Position numbers and translations under genes: made by a program. This document shows, one piece after another, positions 21,941 through 28,336 of a DNA stretch of 33,362 nucleotides. Position 1 is the stretch's first letter, and each line of letters starts with the position of its first letter. Origin of the DNA: JAPLKX01 sp035530195. GTDB lineage: Bacteria > Hydrogenedentota > Hydrogenedentia > Hydrogenedentales > SLHB01. The notes under the pieces were generated by a model that was not told the DNA's origin, did not search any database, and worked only from the letters and a program-made list of their open reading frames with translations. The stretch is from assembly GCA_035530195.1 (NCBI GenBank), contig DATKVG010000030.1:1-33362 (forward strand), given 5' to 3'.

Positions 21941-23361
21941 TGTCATCAACCGCCTTGTTGCCGGCGTTCCTGGTGTCCGCGTTCTTTTTTGACGTCTGGG
22001 AGATCCCGCTGTCGGATCCGTCGGCGCCGGTTTTTCTTGCCCACGCCGACGCCGACAAAACAACGGCCGTGTTCGTGCTGAACGGTAGCAACCTGACGGC
22101 GTATTCAACCCGATCAAAACGTCCACCCACCATGGCCGTTCTGGCGGACGGCACCTCCGGATTCGATGTTGCCGACATTGACGAGGACGGTGTTTCGGAA
22201 ATCATTGCCGTCTGCGGCGACAACATTATGAGTTACAAGCTTGTGCCGGCGGGATCGGCGCCCGTGGCCAAGACGCTGTTCGTACAACACAACCAGTTGT
22301 CCGCCCCGGCGGTTCAGCCGTTCCCGTACGTGATGGTCGTCCGGCACGACGATTTGAACACGGGTACGGAAACGGCGGCGCTGGCGTTGCCGTGCGAGAA
22401 TACATTCGAGCTGCGCCGGTTTGACGGCACGCTCATCGCGAGTTATCCCATCGGCTCGGAAACCTCGCACCGGATATCCTACGGCAGCCCGTTTTCGGCG
22501 GCGTGGATCGATCCGCCACAGTCAGGCCCGCCCGGCAGCATCGAGGCGGAAGTCAACCGCGTGATCGCGTTCGAGCCCGAGTTGCCGCCCGACCTGCTGC
22601 CGATCGCGGCGCAGCCGCCGGGCTACCGACGGGGAACGTTGCGGCAGGCGCGGGACGCGGCAGGCGCCGGGCCGAACTCGTGGCCGTGGTTTCCGCTGAA
22701 AACCGACGGCAGCACCGCGCAGCGGGCATTGTACGCGCTGGCGGGGCCGGATTACCGCGACAGCGTGGTGTGCGTGCGGGACGCGAAGTCCGAAGCCATC
22801 GACCTCAGCGGGAAAAACGTGGTGGTGGGCCCGCAACGGCGGTATCCGGGCGTTCTGTGCGTCCTGCCGGAGGATCTGCCGGATTTCAACGGCGACGGGT
22901 ACGTCGATCTGCTGTTGTGGCAGGCGCCGGAACCGGGGGTGTCGGTGGACTCGCTGACGCGCGTCGTGCTCGGGCAGAAATGGACGGTCACCCTGACGGC
23001 GCATTTGTTCAGCCCGGAGAAAAACCGGTTTGAACCGCGGCCGGCGGCACACGTTGCGATACCAATCCCGGTGGACTGGTTCATGTCGATGACGGCGTCG
23101 GGTCCGTTGCGCCACATGGTGCTGCGGGATTTTGACGGCGACGGCCGGACTGACCTCGGTTGCGCGGTCGGGCAGAATGAGTGGGCTGCGTGGCTGTTCG
23201 GGGAGGCCGGTTTGCCGGCGCAACCGGATTTTTTGAAACAGTTTGATGAACCGATAGAGCGCGTGGAGTTCAGGGCATCTTTGGACGGCGGGGCTGCAAC
23301 GGCACTCGGTTTGCGAACCCGCACGTGGCTGCACATGCTGTATCCGCCGCGCGAGCAATAA
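21937..23361 (+). CDS. FG-GAP/VCBS-repeat beta-propeller protein (second of pair)
   Basis: 474 residues, related in style but not obviously alignable to the preceding protein. A short hydrophobic start (STALLPAFLVSAFFF) suggests a signal peptide. Propeller calcium loops are DVADIDEDGVSEIIAVCGDN (about 77-96), LPDFNGDGYVDLLLW (about 314) and LRDFDGDGRTDLGCAVG (about 396), with large insertions between them. The middle contains a proline-rich stretch (PQSGPPGS). It starts at ATGATG overlapping the previous TGA, the fourth such junction in the operon, and is the last gene. No terminator is evident before 23376. Confidence 0.82.
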   Translation: MMSSTALLPAFLVSAFFFDVWEIPLSDPSAPVFLAHADADKTTAVFVLNGSNLTAYSTRSKRPPTMAVLADGTSGFDVADIDEDGVSEIIAVCGDNIMSYKLVPAGSAPVAKTLFVQHNQLSAPAVQPFPYVMVVRHDDLNTGTETAALALPCENTFELRRFDGTLIASYPIGSETSHRISYGSPFSAAWIDPPQSGPPGSIEAEVNRVIAFEPELPPDLLPIAAQPPGYRRGTLRQARDAAGAGPNSWPWFPLKTDGSTAQRALYALAGPDYRDSVVCVRDAKSEAIDLSGKNVVVGPQRRYPGVLCVLPEDLPDFNGDGYVDLLLWQAPEPGVSVDSLTRVVLGQKWTVTLTAHLFSPEKNRFEPRPAAHVAIPIPVDWFMSMTASGPLRHMVLRDFDGDGRTDLGCAVGQNEWAAWLFGEAGLPAQPDFLKQFDEPIERVEFRASLDGGAATALGLRTRTWLHMLYPPREQ

Positions 23362-23375
23362 GCGCGATCGCCGCC

Positions 23376-23405
23376 TTGACTCGCCCCGGAGGCCGCGCGT
23401 AGGCT
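23376..23405 (+). promoter_or_regulatory. Possible promoter for the sialidase-like gene
   Basis: TTGACT (23376-23381) and TAGGCT (23400-23405) are separated by 18 bp, 44 bp upstream of the ATG at 23450. The -35 is good and the -10 is weak. Confidence 0.35.
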
Positions 23406-23449
23406 GAGCCTGTTTGAGTTAATGCCTCTCAAAAGAAAGGAATAAGAAG

Positions 23450-24505
23450 ATGCGATTGTTTCTGGGAGCGGTTTTAGCCGTGTTGACGGCGGGACAGATC
23501 GCCGTGGGCGAGATTGTTGTCGAAAAGGTGTTTGGGACGGAGCTGCCGGGCAAATACAAGCATCCGGCCTGCATCGAGGAACTGGACAACGGCGATTTGT
23601 ACATCTCGTATTACGGCGGTTCGGGCGAGTACGAATTGGACACGGCCGTGTACGGTGCGCGGCTCAAAAAGGGCGAGACAAAATGGTCGCGGCCCGCGCC
23701 GATAGCCGACACGCCGTTTCATTCGGACGGCAACCCGGTGGTGTGGCAGGCGCCGGCCGGCATCGTGTGGCTGTTCCACGTCGTCCGCTATGGCGAGACA
23801 TGGTCGGACTCGCGCATCCACGCCAAGATCTCGAAGGACGGCGCGCAGACGTGGTCGGACCCGTTCATCCTGGCCGACGAGCGCGGGATGATGGTGCGGT
23901 CGCAGCCGCTCCTGCTCAACGACGGCAACTACCTGCTGCCCATCTACCACGAGACCGGCCATGACACCGAGTTCGTCGGCGCGGACACGACGTCGCTGTT
24001 TCTGCGTTGCGATCCCAAGACGATGACGTGGACGGAAAGCAGCCGCATCACGTCGCGCATCGGCAACCTGCAACCGTCCGTGGTTCAGATGGACGACAAC
24101 TACCTGATCGCGTACATGCGGCGCGGCGGCGGGTACGACCCGCGCGATGACGCGTGGATGGTGCGGAGCGAGTCGCATGACGGCGGCCGGACGTGGAGCG
24201 AGGGCGTCGAGACGCAGTTCCCGAACCCGAATGCGGCAGTCGAGTTCATCAAGCTCGAAAGCGGCAGCCTGATGCTTGTGTACAACGACAGCAAAACGGA
24301 CCGGACGCCGCTCACCGTGGCGATCTCAAAAGACAACGACAAAACGTGGCCGTACAAGAAAAATATCGAGACCGGCAAGGACGATTACGCCTATCCATAT
24401 GCCATCCAGACGCGGGACGGAAAAATCCACCTCATCTTCACGTCGCACGGACGCGCGCAAATCAACCACGCCGTCTTCGAGGAAAAAGATATTACGGGCG
24501 AGTGA
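23450..24505 (+). CDS. Exported sialidase-like (BNR/Asp-box) six-bladed propeller protein
   Basis: 351 residues with a clear signal peptide (MRLFLGAVLAVLTAGQIAVG). Asp-box loops of the S.DGG.TW type mark the blades: ISKDGAQTWSDP, SHDGGRTWSEG and ISKDNDKTWPYK. Between them are LNDGNYLLPIYHE and TSRIGNLQPSVVQMDDNYLIAYMRR. Typical of the exo-alpha-sialidase-like family, in which many members act on other sugars or have no known activity. I cannot confirm the sialidase arginine triad. The ATG follows AAAGGAATAAG. A palindromic repeat starts 8 bp after its stop. A part in host or exopolysaccharide glycan breakdown is inference, supported by the nearby GH38 and sugar kinases. Confidence 0.88.
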   Translation: MRLFLGAVLAVLTAGQIAVGEIVVEKVFGTELPGKYKHPACIEELDNGDLYISYYGGSGEYELDTAVYGARLKKGETKWSRPAPIADTPFHSDGNPVVWQAPAGIVWLFHVVRYGETWSDSRIHAKISKDGAQTWSDPFILADERGMMVRSQPLLLNDGNYLLPIYHETGHDTEFVGADTTSLFLRCDPKTMTWTESSRITSRIGNLQPSVVQMDDNYLIAYMRRGGGYDPRDDAWMVRSESHDGGRTWSEGVETQFPNPNAAVEFIKLESGSLMLVYNDSKTDRTPLTVAISKDNDKTWPYKKNIETGKDDYAYPYAIQTRDGKIHLIFTSHGRAQINHAVFEEKDITGE

Positions 24506-24512
24506 TTTTAGT

Positions 24513-24599
24513 ATGTGCAGGCGAGACGCCCGCACCACAATCAGAGTCAATTAAGTGGCGTTTGCGGATTATTGTGGTGCGGGCGTCTCACCTGCACAT
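24513..24599. repeat. 29-bp palindrome overlapping the end of the PfkB gene (GTGCAGGCGGGACGCC family)
   Basis: Arms 24513-24541 and 24571-24599 pair over 29 bp with one mismatch around a 29-nt loop. Relative to the copy at 12540, the left arm has GGCGAGACGCC instead of GGCGGGACGCC, and the right arm has the matching change (GGCGTCTC). Pairing is therefore kept by a compensatory substitution. The right arm lies inside the PfkB reading frame. Confidence 0.93.
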
Positions 24600-25531
24600 T
24601 CAAAGCGGATTATTTGGACCTGGCTGCTGAGGTTTTCGACGAGGGCGCGGTCGAAATGGCCAATGTCCCACGACATGGCATTTGCGGCGCCCGCCGCAAT
24701 AGCCAGCCTCGCGGTGTTATGCAGGCTCATGCCTTCCATGAGGCCGATGGCAAACCCGGCGACGACTGCGTCGCCGCTGCCAACCGGATTCACTTCGTTG
24801 ATCTCGGGCGGGACGGCCCGCAGGCGTGTCGCGCCGTCTGAGATGATAGCGCCGCCCTTCCCGAGCGACAGCACGACCAGCTTCACGCCCTTTGCGTGAA
24901 ACCAGTCGACCGCCTCGAGGCGGCTCTTGTCGGTATCGAGCGCGTAGCCGACAAGCTCCTCGGCCTCGGCGATGTTGGGCTTGCACATGAACGGCGCCGC
25001 ATCGACGCCGAGCCCCAGTTCGGGGCCGTGTGCGTCGAGCACGGTGAAGGCGCCGGCATCGGCCGCGTGACGGATGAGGCGCGTGTAGATGCCGCTGATG
25101 GCGGGATCGGGGACGGTGCCGTTGAACGTGACGACACGCGCACCCGCCAGCGCCAAGCAGAACATCTCTTCGATGTTGCGCTCTTCCTCGGGCGTAACGC
25201 GCGGCCCCGGCTCGAAAAAAGCCGTCTGCCGGTGGCTTTTTTCTTCAAGCACGGTCGTGATCGTCCGCGTTTGATCCCCCACCCACACCGGCACACATTC
25301 GACGCCGTCCTGCTGCTCGATCATGTCGACAACGTGCGCGCCCGGATGCCCGCCGACAACCACCAGCGCGCGCGTGTCCCGCCCGAGGTTTTTAATGGCG
25401 CGGGAGACGTTGGTGCCTTTTCCGCCGGGGATGCAGGTGTATCGTGGCGACCGCATAAATGAGCCGACGCGGAGCTCATCGATGAAAACGGTCTTGTCGA
25501 CGCACGGGTTGGGCGTGACGGTGAGGATCAT
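24569..25531 (-). CDS. PfkB-family sugar-phosphate kinase, 1-phosphofructokinase-like
   Basis: Probably phosphorylates fructose-1-phosphate or tagatose-6-phosphate with ATP; 320 residues. The N-terminus ILTVTPNPCVDKTVFID, the substrate loop PGGKGTNVSRAIKNLG, FNGTVPD, KPNIAEAEELVG, the ATP site LSLGKGGAII and the anion hole with catalytic base NPVGSGDAVVAGFAIGL follow the LacC/FruK branch. The exact substrate is not resolvable. The C-terminus is odd: after QVQIIRFE the last nine residues (CAGETPAPQ) are encoded by a palindromic repeat, and the stop follows at its inner edge. The ATG at 25531 lacks a clear Shine-Dalgarno. No PTS or transporter gene adjoins it. Confidence 0.92.
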   Translation of the reverse strand: MILTVTPNPCVDKTVFIDELRVGSFMRSPRYTCIPGGKGTNVSRAIKNLGRDTRALVVVGGHPGAHVVDMIEQQDGVECVPVWVGDQTRTITTVLEEKSHRQTAFFEPGPRVTPEEERNIEEMFCLALAGARVVTFNGTVPDPAISGIYTRLIRHAADAGAFTVLDAHGPELGLGVDAAPFMCKPNIAEAEELVGYALDTDKSRLEAVDWFHAKGVKLVVLSLGKGGAIISDGATRLRAVPPEINEVNPVGSGDAVVAGFAIGLMEGMSLHNTARLAIAAGAANAMSWDIGHFDRALVENLSSQVQIIRFECAGETPAPQ

Positions 25532-25566
25532 GGCATGACATTCTGCGCTAGAATCCGCGCACGTCT

Positions 25567-25605
25567 GGGACGCCCCCCGGCAGTTGTGGGGGGTGTCCCT
25601 TTTTT
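25567..25605 (+). terminator. Orphan plus-strand rho-independent terminator-like hairpin
   Basis: GGGACGCCCCCC (25567-25578) pairs with GGGGGGTGTCCC (25588-25599) with one G-T wobble. The 9-nt loop is followed by six Ts. Both flanking genes are on the minus strand, so no annotated plus-strand gene is terminated by it. A TAGAAT box lies about 15 bp upstream. Confidence 0.7.
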
Positions 25606-25677
25606 GACGTTAGTCTCGGCAATCCTGTGACTCTGTATTTGGCACACAGTGAACATTGTGGACAAGTTTAAGGCCAT

Positions 25678-26646
25678 CTACTGCTGGTATCGCGCGAGCG
25701 CGACGCCCGCGGCGCCGATCACGCCCGAGTCCGCACCCAAACCTGCGGGCAATATCTGCGCGCGCCGCGCCGGCACTTCAAAAGAGTTGGCTTTTACCGT
25801 GGCGCGGATCGGCTCGAACAGGGCTTCACCCGCCGCGATCATGCCGCCGCTCAGGATGACTTTTTCCGGGTTGAGCAGGTTTATCAAACTTGAGATACCG
25901 AGACCCAGCCACGTCGCCGTCTCTTTCATGACCCAGCCGGCGAACTCGTCGCCCGCGGCCAACGCGTTCGAGATCATCTTGCCGGTGATCTTCGAGACGT
26001 CGCCGCCGGCCATCTCGATCAGGCGGGTTTCCCTGCCTTGGTTGATGCCTTCGACGGCGGTCCGCACCATGCCTGTCACGGACCCGTACGCTTCGAGGCA
26101 GCCGCGGCTTCCGCAACCGCACATGCGCCCGTCGCGCATGACTTTGAGGTGGCCGATCTCGGCTGCGGTGCCGTCGATGCCGCGCAGCAGTTGGCCGAAC
26201 ACGACGATGCCGCCGCCCACGCCGGTGCCCAGCGTCAGCAGCACGATGCTGTCAGCGTCCTGCCCCGCGCCCAGCCAGAACTCGCCGTAACACGCCACGT
26301 TCGCGTCATTGTCGACGAAACACGGGAATCCCAGCCGTTTCTGCATCTCGGCGGCGAGCGGGACGTCTTTCCAGCCGGGCAGGTTGGGCGGGCTGAACAC
26401 GATGCCCGTCTGCCAGTTCATCGGCCCGGGCGCGCCGAATCCCGCCGCCAGCACGTCCGAGCGCGCCGCGCCCGCTTCTTTAAGGGCCGCGTCGACGCTT
26501 TCGACCATGACGCGCATGACGGCCTCGGGCCCGCCTTCGGCCTCGCTGGGCCTCGAGTCTTTTGCCAGCACGCGCCGGTCGCGCGTAACGACGGCGGTTT
26601 TTGCGTTGGTTCCGCCGAGATCCACGCCAATGATGAGTTCGCTCAC
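25678..26646 (-). CDS. ROK family sugar kinase (glucokinase-like)
   Basis: Probably phosphorylates glucose or another hexose or N-acetylhexosamine; cytoplasmic, 322 residues. Evidence is the phosphate-1 loop IGVDLGGTNAKTAVV, GFGAPGPMN, the catalytic FVDNDANVACYGE, the LTLGTGVGGGIV phosphate-2 loop, the ROK zinc site (EIGHLKV, then CGCGSRGCLEAYGS) and the adenosine motif VILSGGMIAAGEALFEPI. No N-terminal DNA-binding helix-turn-helix is present, so it is a kinase and not a NagC/XylR-type repressor. It starts with GTG, overlapping the gltX TGA as GTGA, so it is translationally coupled to gltX, an unusual partner. Confidence 0.93.
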   Translation of the reverse strand: MSELIIGVDLGGTNAKTAVVTRDRRVLAKDSRPSEAEGGPEAVMRVMVESVDAALKEAGAARSDVLAAGFGAPGPMNWQTGIVFSPPNLPGWKDVPLAAEMQKRLGFPCFVDNDANVACYGEFWLGAGQDADSIVLLTLGTGVGGGIVVFGQLLRGIDGTAAEIGHLKVMRDGRMCGCGSRGCLEAYGSVTGMVRTAVEGINQGRETRLIEMAGGDVSKITGKMISNALAAGDEFAGWVMKETATWLGLGISSLINLLNPEKVILSGGMIAAGEALFEPIRATVKANSFEVPARRAQILPAGLGADSGVIGAAGVALARYQQ

Positions 26647-28130
26647 GGTTGTCCCTCCGGGGTTGCCCCCAATGTGCTTATGAACTCGATGGCCCTGCGC
26701 ATCCGCGCCAGGCCCGTTTCCTTCCCCAGCAATTCAGCCAACTCGAACAGGCCCGGCCCGATGCTCTTGCCCGTCAGCGCCAGCCGCGTCGGGTGAACGT
26801 AGTAGCCGAGGTTGTTGCCGGTCCGCTCGACGAGGCTTTCGTAGGCGGCACGCAATGCGTCGGCCGTCCATTCCGGCGCCTGCTGCATCGCATCGAGGGC
26901 TTCGGCCATGGTTTTCAGCGCACCCGGCGCCATCCAGTGTTTGCGGACGGCCTTCTCCTCGTATTCGGTCGGATCGGAGAAAAAGAAATCGGTGTAGGCT
27001 GGGATCTCGTTGAGCGTCTTGATTTTTTCCTGGCAGATGGCCGTCATCCGCGTCAGCCATTCGGGCGATTTGGTACTGGTATCGAGGCCGGCGGCCTTCA
27101 TTCGCGGGATGAGCCGGTCGCGCAGGTCTTCGACCTCGAGCATCCGGATGTGCTGACCGTTCAGCCACTGGACTTTTTTGAGGTCGAACCGCGATGCCGA
27201 CGAGCCCGCCCGATCGAGCGAGAACTTTTTAATCAGGTCGTCCCGAGTGAGCAATTCGGTCCCATCCTCGGGCGTCCAACCGAGCAGGGCGAGGTAGTTG
27301 ACGAGCGTTTCGGGCAGATAGCCGTCGTTGCGCCAATCGAGGACGTTGGCGCCGTGCAGCCGCTTGCTGTATTTCTGGCCTTTTTCGTCGTGGACGAGCG
27401 GCATGTGGGCAAACTGCGGCACCTGATAGCCGAGCGCCTCGAACAGCATGACGTGGCGGATGGCGTTGGTGAGGTGGTCATCGCCGCGGACCACGTGGGT
27501 GACTTCCATCAGCCCGTCGTCCACCACCACGGCCAGGTGGAAAATCGGGTCGCCGTTGGGTTTGACGATGACGAAATCGTCGAACTCTTTGTTCTCCGTC
27601 CTGACGCGGCCTTGAATAATATCATCGATCACGGTGACGCCGTCGGGCACGCGGAACCGGATCACGTACGGCGCGTCGCCTTTCGCGTGAATCTGATCTG
27701 GCGTGAGCTTTTTGCACGCGCCGCTGTACCGTGGCGGCCGTTTCTCGGCGGCAGCCCGTTTGCGCTCGGCATCAAGCTCTTCCTTGGTGCAGAAGCATTT
27801 GTAGGCTTTGCCCTCGTCGAGCAGGCGCTGGGCTTCCCGCCGATACAGGTGCATGCGCTGCGACTGGCGGTAGGGCCCGTAGTCGCCTTTCTCGGGGATG
27901 TGCTTGAACGCCGGTCCCTCGTCCCAGTCCAGACCGAGCCACGTCAGGCAATCGAACAGCACCTCGGCGTATTCTTCCTTGCTGCGCTCGACGTCGGTGT
28001 CCTCGAGCCGCAGGATGAACGTGCCGCCGCAATGGCGCGCGATCAGCCAGTTGTACAGCGCCGTCTTGGCGTTGCCGATATGAAAGAAACCCGTCGGCGA
28101 CGGGGCGAATCTGACTCGCACTTTTTCCAC
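26643..28130 (-). CDS. gltX: Glutamyl-tRNA synthetase
   Basis: Class I synthetase that charges tRNA-Glu (discriminating or not cannot be told). 495 residues. The N-terminus is VRFAPSPTGFFHIGNAKTALYNWL, where HIGN takes the place of the usual HIGH-type HIGG or HVGG. LRLEDTDVERSKEEY, a WRNDGYLPETLVNYLALLGW block and the KMSKR equivalent KYSKR (in GQKYSKRLHG) follow. The C-terminal helical anticodon-binding region is present in full. The start is GTG at 28130, with TTGGAG about 8 nt upstream. Its stop overlaps the ROK kinase start. Confidence 0.96.
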   Translation of the reverse strand: MEKVRVRFAPSPTGFFHIGNAKTALYNWLIARHCGGTFILRLEDTDVERSKEEYAEVLFDCLTWLGLDWDEGPAFKHIPEKGDYGPYRQSQRMHLYRREAQRLLDEGKAYKCFCTKEELDAERKRAAAEKRPPRYSGACKKLTPDQIHAKGDAPYVIRFRVPDGVTVIDDIIQGRVRTENKEFDDFVIVKPNGDPIFHLAVVVDDGLMEVTHVVRGDDHLTNAIRHVMLFEALGYQVPQFAHMPLVHDEKGQKYSKRLHGANVLDWRNDGYLPETLVNYLALLGWTPEDGTELLTRDDLIKKFSLDRAGSSASRFDLKKVQWLNGQHIRMLEVEDLRDRLIPRMKAAGLDTSTKSPEWLTRMTAICQEKIKTLNEIPAYTDFFFSDPTEYEEKAVRKHWMAPGALKTMAEALDAMQQAPEWTADALRAAYESLVERTGNNLGYYVHPTRLALTGKSIGPGLFELAELLGKETGLARMRRAIEFISTLGATPEGQP

Positions 28131-28250
28131 AAGAACGGCTCCAACGGGTCAACAAACTAATTTGCCACGGAAGGCTTACGGTTGGGGAGAAAGGATACAG
28201 AATCTAAGCCGCAGAATCCATTTTTATCCGCCATGGATTCGAGCCTATAT

Positions 28251-28267
28251 GGAGTGCGGCCGCTCTC
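28251..28267. repeat. Second copy of GGAGTGCGGCCGCTCTC motif
   Basis: It matches AGTGCGGCCGCTCTC in the palindromic element near rsmB (15703-15717). Here only one end is present, 70 bp upstream of the alpha-mannosidase gene, in the spacer between divergent gltX and GH38. Confidence 0.65.
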
Positions 28268-28336
28268 TTGCCGCGCCCATTGCCGCCGGAGTAAACTTCG
28301 GCCCACTTGCCGTTAACCCATAGACGGAGGCCGTGG

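Noticed and set aside
26649..28160. 503-codon open frame on the plus strand opposite gltX
   Set aside because: Antisense shadow of gltX; composition mirrors the gltX codons and no ribosome site or motif is seen.
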